A stretch of 64,000 nucleotides of DNA from positions 248,001-312,000 of the forward strand of contig NZ_JAHEHX010000003.1 of assembly GCF_024639685.1 (NCBI RefSeq), written 5' to 3'. The DNA is from Polaribacter sp. GTDB lineage: Bacteria > Bacteroidota > Bacteroidia > Flavobacteriales > Flavobacteriaceae. The notes below the pieces were generated by a model. That model ran no database searches. It was given only the letters and a program-made list of their open reading frames with translations, and was not told the origin of the DNA. Positions 10,972 through 20,619 of the stretch are shown in pieces. Every line of letters begins with the position of its first letter. Position 1 is the first letter of the stretch. The translations under genes were made by a program, and so were the position numbers.

Positions 10972-11712
10972 ATGGTAAAGATAAAAGTTATTATTCCAAC
11001 TTTTAACGAGGAATTTCATGTTGAGAAAGCAATAGAATCTGTATGATTCGCAGACGAAATTATAATCATTGATTCTTATAGTTCTGATAAAACTATTGAT
11101 ATTGCTAAAAAAAAAATCTAAAAATTATTCAACGTGAGTTCGATGATTTTTCTACTCAGAAAAATTATGAAATAAATTTAGCATCCAATAAATGGATTTA
11201 TATTTTAGATGCAGATGAACGTGTTACCCCTCACCTCAAGTAAGAACAGAAATTTTAGAAGCAGTTAAAAACCCCAAAGATTTTGTTGGTTTCTATGTAA
11301 AAAGAAGTTTCTTTTTCATGGGAAAGAAAATAAATTATGGTGGATGTCAAGGAGATAAAGTTATACGTTTATTCTTAAAAGAATTTTGTAAATATGACGG
11401 AAGCCCAGTTCATGAAACCATCGTTGCAAATGGAAAATTAGGTTTTTTTAAACATAAATAGATCATTTTTCTTATAAAAGTTATGATCATTACATTTCTA
11501 AAATGAATCATTATGCTACATTAAGAGCTAGACAACTTCATAGTAAAGGAAAAAAAGTAAACTTATTTCATGTTTTGATAAAACCTTTCATAAGGTTTTT
11601 TATCCATTATTTTGTTAGATTAGGTTTTTTAGATGGTTTTGCAGGTTTTATTTTTGGAAAAACACAAGCCTATGGTGTTCTAACTAGATATATTAAACAA
11701 AAAAATAAATGA
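10972..11712 (+). pseudogene. Decayed family 2 glycosyltransferase (WaaE/KdtX-like)
   Basis: Three-frame reading reconstructs a single GT2 glycosyltransferase of the lipopolysaccharide-core type. It opens VKIKVIIPTFNEE, contains IIIIDSYSSDKTI and the DxD-like YILDADERVTP, and ends in a basic C-terminal helix region (11503-11712). It carries at least four lesions: an in-frame TGA at 11044, a frameshift in an A-run near 11110, another near 11240, and a TAG at 11459. It sits between the lyase gene and the next operator and has no metabolic link to polysaccharide breakdown. It is probably a relic of a genome region interrupted by growth of the locus. It is too damaged to be functional. Confidence 0.85.
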
Positions 11713-11906
11713 GAACTCATAAAAATTAATCATTTTTGACAAATCACAAAGTTTTAGTTTAGATTATTTTTATAATAGAATATCAATAGAGTTAATTTAA
11801 AAAAAAGCAAAGATTTTTTTGTAAATAAAGTTTATAGATTTTAGTTAATATTTATTTTAACTCAAAGTTATATTTAAAATAATATGTAAAACTAAAGTTT
11901 TTTCCA
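11713..11906. other. AT-rich gap without a recognisable gene
   Basis: The stretch between the glycosyltransferase relic and the next operator is AT-rich, with stops in all frames. I see no hairpin terminator, RNA gene or coding remnant in it. Confidence 0.5.
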
Positions 11907-11951
11907 CAGTATAGTACAGGACACAATTTAACATATCTAGCAATAAATTAG
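11907..11951 (+). promoter_or_regulatory. Composite CAGGATA operator plus -7 element (six-gene glycosidase operon)
   Basis: CAGTATA at 11907-11913 and CAGGACA at 11917-11923 repeat with a 10-bp period. TAAATTAG (7 of 8 to TAnnTTTG) begins after exactly 20 bases, at 11944. The first start codon is 149 bases downstream, much further than at the other sites, which implies an unusually long leader. Confidence 0.72.
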
Positions 11952-12100
11952 CACTAACCAACTTGTCAAAACTTTATATTTAGTTTCAATTAGAAAATTA
12001 CAAGACTAAAGTTCTTATCACAAATTATTAATATAAATAAAATGTATTAATAGGTTATTACATAATATATAAAGTATTAGCAAAAGAGCGAAAGTAAATA

Positions 12101-13072
12101 ATGAGTGTAAGAAAAATTAATTGGGGAATTATTGGTTGCGGAGACGTAGCTGAAATTAAAAGTGGTCCTGCTTTTCAAAAAGTAGAAAATTCTTTTTTAA
12201 TTAATGTGATGAGAAGAAATGAAGAGAAGGTAAAAGATTTTGCAAAAAGACATAGAGTTGCAAATTGGACGACTAATGCATCAGAGTTAATAAATGATAA
12301 ATCTGTAAATGCAATTTATATTGCAACACCTCCTTCTTCGCATTTAGAATATGCCCTTGAAGCATTAAAGGCGGGGAAAGATGTGTATTTAGAAAAACCA
12401 ATGGTATTGAATAGTAACGAAGCTACAGTTCTTTCTGAAGCGGTTATTGACGGTAATAATAAAGTAACTATAGCACATTACCGTAGAAGTCTACCAATAT
12501 TTTTAAAGGTTAAGGAGTTATTACTTTCTAATTGTATTGGAATCATTTCCTCTGCTAAAATTACAATTGCACAATCAAAAAAAGCAAATATAATTGCTAA
12601 AACGGATGTAAACTGGAGAATAGATCCTACAATTTCTGGAGGTGGATATTTTCATGATATTGCTCCTCACCAATTAGATTTGATGTATTATTACTTTGGT
12701 GATATAGCATCAATAAAAAGTATTGATTTAGAAAAAAATAAAGCATCATATGAGATTGTAAAAGGCGTAATCCAATTTAAAAATGGAGTTCAATTTAATG
12801 GTAGTTGGGATTTTAATGCATTATCAGATACTGATAATTGTACAATTACTGGAGAAAAAGGAAGTATTTCATTCTCATTTTATGGAGAAGAAATTAGTGT
12901 GTCTATTGATGGAAATGTAAAAACCTATCAGTTTTCAAATCCCAAACATGTGCAACAACCAATGATAGAAAGAACAGTAGGTTACTTTTTAGGTAATAAT
13001 ACAAACCCTTGTAGTGTTGAAGAAGCAGCAATAGTAACCAAAATTATGGATGTTTTTTGTGGGAACAAATAA
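12101..13072 (+). CDS. Gfo/Idh/MocA family NAD(P)-dependent oxidoreductase
   Basis: A 323-residue soluble oxidoreductase without a signal peptide, therefore cytoplasmic. The N-terminal Rossmann fold starts WGIIGCGDVAE, the GxGxxA-type nucleotide site. The family signature EKPMVLN follows AGKDVYL near residues 90-105, with the catalytic Lys in EKP. The C-terminal half is the substrate-binding alpha/beta domain (GGGYFHDIAPHQLD holds the usual His). Relatives oxidise or reduce sugars and sugar acids at a ring carbon. It is the first gene of a tight operon with GH43, GH3, GH105, rhaM and GH3; its stop codon abuts the next ATG. Its substrate is unknown, and a sugar released by the operon's glycosidases is the natural guess. 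Confidence 0.88.
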   Translation: MSVRKINWGIIGCGDVAEIKSGPAFQKVENSFLINVMRRNEEKVKDFAKRHRVANWTTNASELINDKSVNAIYIATPPSSHLEYALEALKAGKDVYLEKPMVLNSNEATVLSEAVIDGNNKVTIAHYRRSLPIFLKVKELLLSNCIGIISSAKITIAQSKKANIIAKTDVNWRIDPTISGGGYFHDIAPHQLDLMYYYFGDIASIKSIDLEKNKASYEIVKGVIQFKNGVQFNGSWDFNALSDTDNCTITGEKGSISFSFYGEEISVSIDGNVKTYQFSNPKHVQQPMIERTVGYFLGNNTNPCSVEEAAIVTKIMDVFCGNK

Positions 13073-14437
13073 ATGAGAGAAAATAAAAATATACAAAAAC
13101 TCACTTTTATTTTATTGATGATTTTATCAGTATATCTGAATGCTCAAAACCCAATTGTCCCAAATAAAGGTTTAAACGATCCTCATATCCATATTTTTAA
13201 CGATACTGCCTATGTATATGCTTCGCACGATAAATCTATTAAAAATAGAAAATTTATTATGGAAGATTGGTGGATTTGGTCTTCTCCAGATTTAATTAAT
13301 TGGAAAAAAGAAAGCGTTTTAAAACCAAAAGACACGTATATAGAGGATGTAAATTTTACACGATGTTGGGCTACTGATGTTGCCTATAGAAATGGTAAAT
13401 ATTACTGGTATTTTTCTGAAGGGAATCAGCAAACAGGTGTTGTAGTTGGAGATTCTCCAACTGGTCCATGGAAAGATCCTTTAGGGAAACCATTGTTAAC
13501 GTCTGAATTAACATCAACTGACGAATATGATATGGCTATTTTTGAAGAAAATGGAGAGCATTATATCGTTTTTGGAGTTTGGGATTATTATATAGCGAAA
13601 CTAAATTATGATATGATTAGTTTGGCTGAAAAACCTAGAAAACTAGAGGTCAATAATGCAAGAGGACCTTATAACCAAGATGGAAATAATCTAGAAAAAC
13701 CTACTGACGATAAGCCTTTTTTACATAAATATAATGGGAAATATTACTTGTCTTGGGGTTGTTTTTATGCAATGTCAGATAATTTATATGGCCCTTATGA
13801 TTACAAAGATTCCGTTATAAAACAAGAAAGTTTTGTAACAGGATATGATTCACCAACTTGGCCAAATGGTTTTCAACAAGGTAGGCATGGCTCTTTCTTT
13901 GAATGGAATAACCAATGGTATTATGCGTATTGTGATATTAGTCAAACAGGAAATCGTTATTTTAGAGATACGTTTATAAGCTATGTTCATTATAAAGAAA
14001 ATGGAGAAATGTCAACCATAAGAGTCGATGGAGTTGGAGTAGCAAATTATAATGCAAGTGCTAAAATTGAAGCAGAAGATTATTTTAAAGCAGAAGGAAT
14101 AGAAAAAAAAGAAACAGAGAATGGTTTTGTTATAAAAACAAATGCAATTAAAAGTTATTTAAATTTCAAAAATGTTAAAGGATTATCAAAAAAATCAAAA
14201 ATGACGCTAAAAGCTTCAAGTAGTAAAGGAGCAAAATTTGCAATAAAAATTTTGAGAAATTCCTTAAAAGGAGAATTAATAGGCTACAAAACAATTGAAA
14301 GTATAAGCGATAATGATTATTTTAGAGATATTACTTTTAGTTTAAAAAAATTACAACAAAAAGAAGATATTTATTTAATTATAGAACAATTAACCAATAA
14401 TCAATTACAAATTGATTCATTTTCATTTTCAAAATAA
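13073..14437 (+). CDS. GH43-like glycoside hydrolase with C-terminal CBM-like domain
   Basis: A 454-residue secreted protein with a signal peptide to YLNAQ. The catalytic part (about 25-325) is a five-bladed propeller of GH43 type. GLNDPHIHIF carries the usual N-terminal catalytic Asp, TDVAYRNGKYYWYFS is a blade strand, and KPFLHKYNGKYYLSWG is the typical segment after the general acid. Residues about 330-454 form a CBM6-like beta-sandwich (starting IEAEDYF). GH43 enzymes release xylose or arabinose, so trimming xylose from ulvan oligosaccharides fits the locus. The ATG follows the preceding TAA directly, indicating tight cotranscription. The acid Glu cannot be placed with certainty by eye. 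The superfamily is secure; the specificity is inferred. Confidence 0.78.
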   Translation: MRENKNIQKLTFILLMILSVYLNAQNPIVPNKGLNDPHIHIFNDTAYVYASHDKSIKNRKFIMEDWWIWSSPDLINWKKESVLKPKDTYIEDVNFTRCWATDVAYRNGKYYWYFSEGNQQTGVVVGDSPTGPWKDPLGKPLLTSELTSTDEYDMAIFEENGEHYIVFGVWDYYIAKLNYDMISLAEKPRKLEVNNARGPYNQDGNNLEKPTDDKPFLHKYNGKYYLSWGCFYAMSDNLYGPYDYKDSVIKQESFVTGYDSPTWPNGFQQGRHGSFFEWNNQWYYAYCDISQTGNRYFRDTFISYVHYKENGEMSTIRVDGVGVANYNASAKIEAEDYFKAEGIEKKETENGFVIKTNAIKSYLNFKNVKGLSKKSKMTLKASSSKGAKFAIKILRNSLKGELIGYKTIESISDNDYFRDITFSLKKLQQKEDIYLIIEQLTNNQLQIDSFSFSK

Positions 14438-14446
14438 AAACAACCA

Positions 14447-16714
14447 ATGAAAAAAACACTAATTTTATTTTTATCAATTACACTTTTTTATGCTTGTGGA
14501 AAAACTGCATCAAAAAAAGGTTACAAAGACGCTTCTTTATCCATAGACGAGAGAGTGGACGCTTTATTACCGTTACTATCTCTTGAAGAAAAAGTGGCGC
14601 AAATGCGAATTTTTCATGCAAGTATTGGGACTAAACCAGATGAAAATGGAAACTTAAAACTCTCAAAAAGAGTTATTAAGAAACTGAAATTAGGTATTGC
14701 TGGAATTAAAAACCCAGGAGAACACATCGATCCCGTTGCTGCTGCTAAAATGAATAATGAATTGCAAAAATACATCATCGAAAATAATAGATGGGGTATT
14801 CCAGCTTTGTTTGTTACAGAATCTTACAATGGAGTAGATGCAGAAGGTTCAACAGTTTTTGGTCGTCCAATGACATCTGCAGCATCATTTAATCCAGAAT
14901 TAGTGCAAAGACAATGGGATGTAGTAGGAAGAGAAGCACGTTTAAGAGGTATGCACATGTGTCATTCACCAGAAGCAGATGTGGTAAGAGATCCACGTTT
15001 TGGTAGAATGAGTGAAGCCTTTGGAGAAGATACGTACTTAACAACGCAAATGGTTAAAAACGCAGTTATTGGTGTACAAGGAAACTATGAAGGTTTAGGA
15101 AATGGAACACATATTGGAGCAGTTGCAAAACATTTTGCAGGTTATGGACAAGTGCTAGGTGGTTCTAATTTTGCTGCTATTGAAATTTCTGAAAGAACAT
15201 TAATCGACGAAATTTATCCTCCTTTTGAAGCGGCTATAAAAGAAGCTAGAACTTTAGGAATTATGGCTTCTCATGGAGATTTAAACGGAGTTGCTTCTCA
15301 CGGAAATCCAGAATTATTAACAGGAGTTTTAAGAAATCAATGGGGGTTTGAAGGTTATGTAGTTTCAGATTCTAATGATATTGCTCGTTTGTATTACTTT
15401 ATGAAAGTAGCAGAATCACCAGAAGCTGCTGCTCAAATGGGCTTAGAAGCTGGTATTGATATCGACTTATACGCAGAAGATTCGTATTCTTATTTACCAA
15501 AAATGGTAGAGAAAAACCCTGAATTGATGAAATTGATAGACAGATCTGTAAGACGTGTTTTAAGAACAAAATTCATTCTAGGTTTGTTTGATAATCCTTA
15601 TATAGACATAGAGGAAACTAAAAAAGGTGTTCGTGCTGAAAGTTCTTTAGAATTAGCTAAAGAATCAGATTTAGAATCAATTATTTTATTAAAGAATGAA
15701 GAGAATACTTTGCCTTTAAATAAAAATAAAAAAACGAGAGTAGCTCTTTTAGGTCCTTTATTAAAAAAGAACACTAAAGAAATGTTTGAATCTGCAGTTG
15801 GCAACAGTAATATTAAATTTGTATCAGAAAAAGGATTTAACTTAACGAATGAAAAAGGTGGTGCTCCAGAATTATTAGAAAGAGATCCAAAAGCAATTGC
15901 TAAATTGGTAAATATTGCTAGAAGTTCAGATGTTGTGGTGTTGTTTTTAGGAGGTGATAAATATACAGCTAAAGAAGCTTATTTTAGCAACAGTACTTTA
16001 GGAGATAGAGCTACTATAGATCCTGTTGGACCACAAGATGAGTTGGTAGAAAAGATTACAGCTTTAGGTAAAAAAGTAATTGTGGTATTAAAACATAGAA
16101 GAACTTTATCTATTAATGCCATCTCTAAAAATGCTGATGCCATTTTAGATACTTGGGATTTAAGTGAATTTGGAGATCACTCTACTGCTAAAATAATTTT
16201 TGGTGATGTTTCTCCTTCAGGAAAATCTCCTGTAACGATTCCTAGATCAATTGGGCAATTACCTTACCATTATAGTATGAAAGAAATCAACTACAAAAAA
16301 GAATACTTATTCTTAGAAAAAGGACCTATTTATCCTTTCGGCCATGGATTAAGTTATGGTGATTTCGAATATTCTGATATTAAAGTTTCAAGTGCAGAGA
16401 TTACCCCAGATTCAGAAATTACAGCTAGTATAACAGTTACCAATAAAGGGAATGTAAAGGCAAAAGAGGTTGTACAGTTGTATGTTAAAGATGAAATTGG
16501 TTCTGTAACAAGACCAGACAAAGAATTAAAAGGTTTTCAGAAAATTGAATTCGCTGCAGGAGAGAGCAAAACAGTATCATTTACCATTACTCCAAAAATG
16601 TTGGAATTTACAGGGATTTCAATGAAAAAAGTATTAGAAGCTGGAGATTATACCTTAAAAATAGGAACATCATCTCAAAAGTATTTAGAAGCAACATTTA
16701 AACTAAAAAAATAA
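14447..16714 (+). CDS. GH3 glycoside hydrolase, lipoprotein
   Basis: A 755-residue protein anchored by a lipoprotein signal at Cys17 (FYAC). It has the full GH3 layout: a TIM-barrel domain with RDPRFGRMSEAFGED and AVAKHFAGYG, the nucleophile motif VVSDSND (Asp308), the alpha/beta sandwich domain, and a fibronectin-like C-terminal domain (VVQLYVKDEIGSVTRP). The canonical SDW at the nucleophile is replaced by SDS-ND, which suggests a substrate other than plain beta-glucosides. It lies 9 bases after the GH43 gene and 6 before GH105. It may remove xylose or uronic acid from lyase products. Periplasmic or outer-membrane location is inferred from the signal. Confidence 0.9.
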   Translation: MKKTLILFLSITLFYACGKTASKKGYKDASLSIDERVDALLPLLSLEEKVAQMRIFHASIGTKPDENGNLKLSKRVIKKLKLGIAGIKNPGEHIDPVAAAKMNNELQKYIIENNRWGIPALFVTESYNGVDAEGSTVFGRPMTSAASFNPELVQRQWDVVGREARLRGMHMCHSPEADVVRDPRFGRMSEAFGEDTYLTTQMVKNAVIGVQGNYEGLGNGTHIGAVAKHFAGYGQVLGGSNFAAIEISERTLIDEIYPPFEAAIKEARTLGIMASHGDLNGVASHGNPELLTGVLRNQWGFEGYVVSDSNDIARLYYFMKVAESPEAAAQMGLEAGIDIDLYAEDSYSYLPKMVEKNPELMKLIDRSVRRVLRTKFILGLFDNPYIDIEETKKGVRAESSLELAKESDLESIILLKNEENTLPLNKNKKTRVALLGPLLKKNTKEMFESAVGNSNIKFVSEKGFNLTNEKGGAPELLERDPKAIAKLVNIARSSDVVVLFLGGDKYTAKEAYFSNSTLGDRATIDPVGPQDELVEKITALGKKVIVVLKHRRTLSINAISKNADAILDTWDLSEFGDHSTAKIIFGDVSPSGKSPVTIPRSIGQLPYHYSMKEINYKKEYLFLEKGPIYPFGHGLSYGDFEYSDIKVSSAEITPDSEITASITVTNKGNVKAKEVVQLYVKDEIGSVTRPDKELKGFQKIEFAAGESKTVSFTITPKMLEFTGISMKKVLEAGDYTLKIGTSSQKYLEATFKLKK

Positions 16715-16720
16715 ATTAAA

Positions 16721-17863
16721 ATGAAGAAATCACTTTTAACGATATTAGCAGTTGTACTAATACTTTTTAGTTGTTCAGTTACGCAAAAAACGGTTGCTCA
16801 AAAGTCTATAAACTTAGATAATACAGCAATTCAAAAGTCTATGATTAAGGCTTTAGAGTGGCAAGAAGCACATCCTATTTTTGCAATACATCCAACAGAT
16901 TGGACAAATGGTGCCTATTATACTGGTGTTGCAAGAGCACATAAAACAACAAAAAATATGATGTATATGGCTGCTTTAAAAAACCAAGCAGTTTGGAATA
17001 ATTGGCAAACGTATAAAAGAATATATCATGCAGATGATGTAGCAATTTCTTATAGCTATTTATACGTTGCTATGAACGAAAGTAGAAGAAATTTTGCAGA
17101 TTTAGAACCAACAAAAAAATTCTTAGATGAGCATTTGTACGAAGATAATAGATGGAAAGAAGGGAAGGATAAAAGTCATGAAGATAAAACCATTTTATGG
17201 TGGTGGTGTGACGCTTTATTTATGGCACCTCCAGTAATTAATTTATATGCAAAACAAACAAAAGAACCAAAGTATTTAGATGCAATGCACAAATATTATA
17301 TGGAGGCTTACGATAGGTTGTTTGATAAAGAAGAAAACTTATTTGCAAGAGATATGCGTTTTATTTGGAAAGGAGATGGAAAGAATAAGAAAGAGCCAAA
17401 CGGAAAAAAAGTATTTTGGTCTAGAGGAAATGGTTGGGTAATTGGTGGTTTAGCGTTATTATTAGAAGATATGCCAAAAAATTATAAGCACAGAGGTTTT
17501 TATGTCAATTTATATAAAAAAATGGCCGCTAGAATTTTAGAAATTCAACCAGAAGATGGTTTATGGAGAACAAGTTTGTTAAGTCCAGAATCTTACGATC
17601 ATGGTGAAGTTAGTGGAAGTGGATTTTACACATTTGCTTTAGCTTGGGGAGTAAACAATGGTGTTTTAGACAGTAAAACCTATACACCAGCCATTAAAAA
17701 AGCATGGAAAGGTTTACTAGCTTGCCAACATGAAGATGGTAGAGTTGGTTGGGTTCAAAATATTGGTGCTTTTCCAGAGCCTGCATCTAAAGATAGTTGG
17801 CAGAACTTTGGGACCGGGGCGTTTTTAATGGCAGGAAGTGAAGTTTTAAAGTTAAAGAACTAA
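16721..17863 (+). CDS. GH105 unsaturated uronyl hydrolase, lipoprotein
   Basis: A 380-residue (alpha/alpha)6-barrel hydrolase with a lipoprotein signal at Cys18 (LFSC). GH105 enzymes hydrate the 4,5-double bond of the unsaturated uronic acid left by polysaccharide lyases and so release it. Family motifs are YHADD (Asp105/106), the catalytic-region WWWCDALFM (Asp164), [11 protein letters not shown] and DGLWRTSLL near the expected places, and the length is normal. Six-base spacing on its 5' side and twelve bases to the rhaM ATG place it in the middle of the operon. Together with the PL28 and PL24/25-like lyases it supports ulvan as the substrate, since it acts on their unsaturated oligosaccharide products. 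Confidence 0.92.
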   Translation: MKKSLLTILAVVLILFSCSVTQKTVAQKSINLDNTAIQKSMIKALEWQEAHPIFAIHPTDWTNGAYYTGVARAHKTTKNMMYMAALKNQAVWNNWQTYKRIYHADDVAISYSYLYVAMNESRRNFADLEPTKKFLDEHLYEDNRWKEGKDKSHEDKTILWWWCDALFMAPPVINLYAKQTKEPKYLDAMHKYYMEAYDRLFDKEENLFARDMRFIWKGDGKNKKEPNGKKVFWSRGNGWVIGGLALLLEDMPKNYKHRGFYVNLYKKMAARILEIQPEDGLWRTSLLSPESYDHGEVSGSGFYTFALAWGVNNGVLDSKTYTPAIKKAWKGLLACQHEDGRVGWVQNIGAFPEPASKDSWQNFGTGAFLMAGSEVLKLKN

Positions 17864-17875
17864 AAATACTTGGAA

Positions 17876-18193
17876 ATGGAGCAGCGGTTAGCATTTAAAA
17901 TGAAGTTAAAAGTAGGGCAAAAAGAAGAATATCGTAAAAGGCATAATGCAATTTGGCTTGAATTAAAATTGTTATTAAAACAAGCAGGAGTTAGTGAGTA
18001 TTCCATTTTTTTTGATGAAGAAACTAATACGCTCTTTGCTTTTCAGAAGGTTAAATGGGGAGCTAGTTCACAAGATTTATCAGAAAATATCGTTGTGAAA
18101 AAATGGTGGGATTTTATGGCAGATATTATGGAAGTAAATCCTAACAACTCTCCAATTTCAAAAACTCTAGAAGAAGTTTTTTATTTAGAGTAA
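17876..18193 (+). CDS. rhaM: L-rhamnose mutarotase
   Basis: A 105-residue protein closely resembling RhaM, which interconverts alpha- and beta-L-rhamnose in the cytoplasm before isomerisation. Conserved features are RLAFKMKL, the His in RKRHNAIWLELK, KWWDFMADIM with the paired Trp, NPNNSPIS and the ending LEEVFYLE; the length matches the roughly 104-residue E. coli enzyme. An upstream TTG in frame (17870) is possible, but the ATG at 17876 fits the family start. It lies between GH105 and the second GH3 gene in the operon. It shows that free L-rhamnose is an end product here, although the rhamnose transporter and an isomerase survive only as relics in this window. Confidence 0.93.
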   Translation: MEQRLAFKMKLKVGQKEEYRKRHNAIWLELKLLLKQAGVSEYSIFFDEETNTLFAFQKVKWGASSQDLSENIVVKKWWDFMADIMEVNPNNSPISKTLEEVFYLE

Positions 18194-18232
18194 TTCAATA
18201 TCCCCCACAAAAAATAAATTAAATTCATAGTA

Positions 18233-20407
18233 ATGAGAAGAATATTATTAATAGTGCTTTTTACAAATCTATTTATTGCCTGCAATTCGGAACAAAATTC
18301 AGATACATCAGTAAGTAAAAAAGACAAAGAAATTGCCAATAAAGTACAAGACTTAATTGGTACAATGACTTTAGAAGAGAAAATTGCTGAAATGACGCAA
18401 GATGCTCCAGCTAATGAACGCTTAGGAATACCCTATATGAAGTATGCAGAAGCATTGCATGGAGTATGGCTTGTACTGGATTATTATGGGAATACAACTG
18501 TATACCCACAAGCTATTGCAGCTGCTTCTACTTGGCAACCTGAGTTAGTAAAAAAGATGGCTTCACAGACAGCTTTAGAAGCGAGGACTTTAGGAGTTAC
18601 ACATACTTATTCGCCTAATTTAGACGTAATTTCTGGAGATCCAAGATATGGTAGAGTAGAAGAATCTTATGGAGAAGATCCTTATTTGGTATCTAGAATG
18701 GGTGTTGCATTTATACAAGGTTTGCAAGGTATGGGTGATGAACGTTTTGATGAAAACCATGTAATGGCAACAGCGAAGCATTTTATAGGTTATCCAGAAA
18801 ATAGACGTGGTATTAATGGTGGTTTTAGTGATATGTCTGAACGTCGTTTACGTGAGGTTTATTTACCACCTTTTGAAGCGGCTATAAAAGAAGCTAAGAT
18901 AGGTTCTCTTATGCCAGGTCATCAAGATTATAATGGTGTTCCAAACCACATGAACACTTGGTTATTGAAAGATATTTTAAGAGATGAATTAGGTTTCGAC
19001 GGTTTAATTGTTTCTGATAATAATGATATTGCCAGATTAGGGACTATGCATTTTATTGCAGAAACTAGAACAGAATCAGCTATCTTAGGATTAAAAGCTG
19101 GTGTTGATATGGATTTAGTGATTGGAAAGATTGAGAAGCTAGCAGCATATAATTCTAAAGTACTGAAAGATACAATAACAAAGAATCCTGAATTGGAAAA
19201 ATATATTGATAAAGCAACCTCTCGTATTTTAACGGCAAAATATCAATTAGGATTATTCGATGCAGCACCAAAAGAAATTGATACAAAAACGATAATTGCT
19301 GGGACCAAAGAGCATCAAGATTTTTCTTATGAAATGGCAAAAAAAGCCATTATTTTATTAAAAAATGAAAATAATGTATTGCCCTTAGACCTATCAAAAA
19401 TAAAATCTTTGGCAGTAATTGGACCAAATGCACATGAAAACAAACCTAAAAAAGGAACCTATTCTTTATTGGGGGGTTATTCTGGTTTGCCTCCTTTTTA
19501 TGTTTCGGCTTTAGACGGAATTAAAGCTAAAGTTGGTGATAAAGTAAAAATTAATTATGCAAAAGGTTGCGATTTATTAAGCAATTCTAAAAAGGGATTT
19601 CCAGCAGCAATTGCAGCAGCAAAAAAATCTGATGCAGTTGTTTTAGTCATTGGAGGTTCTAGAAAAACAGGAGGAGAAGGCGTAGATAGAGCTGATTTAG
19701 ATTTATATGGTGTGCAAAAAGAATTGGTAAAAGCAATACATAAAACAGGGAAGCCTGTTGTGGCTGTTCTAATAAATGGTAGACCTTTATCTATTAATTA
19801 TGTTGCAGAAAAAATTCCATCAATTTTAGAAACGTGGTATTTAGGTATGCGTTCTGGAGATGCTATTGCAGATGCTATTTTTGGTGATATAAATCCTGGA
19901 GGAAAATTAACAGTTTCTTTCCCAAGATCTGTTGGTCAAGTTCCAGTAACCTATTTAGAAAGACCAGATTTTATTGGTTCAGGAAAAGGTCAATTTAAAA
20001 ATGCAGATAAATCGCCTTTATTCCCTTTTGGATTTGGTTTGAGTTATACAACCTTTAAATATGGTTCACCTAAATTTAAAAATGCTACTATTTCTGCTGA
20101 TGGAGACACAACCATTTCTGTAGAGGTAACCAATACAGGAGACAGAACAGGAGATGAAGTGGTACAAATGTACGTAAGAGACGATTTTGCTTCTGTTGGG
20201 CGTTATAATAAAATGCTAAAAGGTTTCGAACGTATTTCTCTAAAACCAGGAGAAACAAAAACAGTAACTTTTCAATTAGGTTTTGATGAATTAAACATCT
20301 TAAATCAACAAATGAAAAAAGAGGTAGAGCCAGGAACTTTTACAATTTCTGTGGGAGCTTCTTCACAAGAAAAAGATTTGAAAAAAGCTATTCTTCGTGT
20401 AAAATAG
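18233..20407 (+). CDS. GH3 glycoside hydrolase, lipoprotein (second GH3 of the operon)
   Basis: A 724-residue GH3 enzyme with a lipoprotein signal at Cys17 (LFIAC). Domains are the TIM barrel (YAEALHGVW, SGDPRYGRVEESYGEDP, TAKHFIGYP), the nucleophile motif IVSDNNDI (Asp262), the sandwich domain (LVIGGSRKTGGEGVDRADL) and the fibronectin-like end (VVQMYVRDDFASVGR). As in the other GH3, the Trp usually after the nucleophile is missing (SDNND). The sandwich segment GGEGVDRADL is typical of xylosidase/glucosidase-type GH3 enzymes. It is the last gene of the six-gene operon, 39 bases after rhaM and followed by a terminator. A xylosidase role on ulvan fragments is plausible but not shown. Confidence 0.9.
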   Translation: MRRILLIVLFTNLFIACNSEQNSDTSVSKKDKEIANKVQDLIGTMTLEEKIAEMTQDAPANERLGIPYMKYAEALHGVWLVLDYYGNTTVYPQAIAAASTWQPELVKKMASQTALEARTLGVTHTYSPNLDVISGDPRYGRVEESYGEDPYLVSRMGVAFIQGLQGMGDERFDENHVMATAKHFIGYPENRRGINGGFSDMSERRLREVYLPPFEAAIKEAKIGSLMPGHQDYNGVPNHMNTWLLKDILRDELGFDGLIVSDNNDIARLGTMHFIAETRTESAILGLKAGVDMDLVIGKIEKLAAYNSKVLKDTITKNPELEKYIDKATSRILTAKYQLGLFDAAPKEIDTKTIIAGTKEHQDFSYEMAKKAIILLKNENNVLPLDLSKIKSLAVIGPNAHENKPKKGTYSLLGGYSGLPPFYVSALDGIKAKVGDKVKINYAKGCDLLSNSKKGFPAAIAAAKKSDAVVLVIGGSRKTGGEGVDRADLDLYGVQKELVKAIHKTGKPVVAVLINGRPLSINYVAEKIPSILETWYLGMRSGDAIADAIFGDINPGGKLTVSFPRSVGQVPVTYLERPDFIGSGKGQFKNADKSPLFPFGFGLSYTTFKYGSPKFKNATISADGDTTISVEVTNTGDRTGDEVVQMYVRDDFASVGRYNKMLKGFERISLKPGETKTVTFQLGFDELNILNQQMKKEVEPGTFTISVGASSQEKDLKKAILRVK

Positions 20408-20428
20408 TTTTTCTGTTATAATAGCAAG

Positions 20429-20463
20429 AGCCTCATATTTTAAATTAATATGAGGCTTTTTTG
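20429..20463 (+). terminator. Intrinsic terminator of the six-gene operon
   Basis: A perfect 11-bp stem, AGCCTCATATT at 20429-20439 with AATATGAGGCT at 20447-20457, and a 7-base loop are followed by a T-run. It lies 21 bases after the second GH3 stop codon. Confidence 0.9.
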
Positions 20464-20471
20464 ATCTGTTT

Positions 20472-20514
20472 CAGGACTGTAAAGGATAATTTTTTTTAAG
20501 TAGCATTAATTTTT
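20472..20514 (+). promoter_or_regulatory. Looser CAGGATA-type operator before the small membrane protein gene
   Basis: CAGGACT at 20472-20478 and AAGGATA at 20482-20488 repeat with the 10-bp period. The nearest -7-like box, TAATTTTT at 20507-20514, starts two bases closer than in the other copies. The start codon is about 105 bases further on. This is the weakest member of the set and could be a decayed or chance copy. Confidence 0.45.
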
Positions 20515-20619
20515 CTTGAAAAGTCAATTAATAGTAAAACGATAAAATTTGGTAAGAAATTAACAATTTTATGGCTTATTTAGAGTTTTGATTAATAGCA
20601 ACTCAAAAAATTAGAGTAA

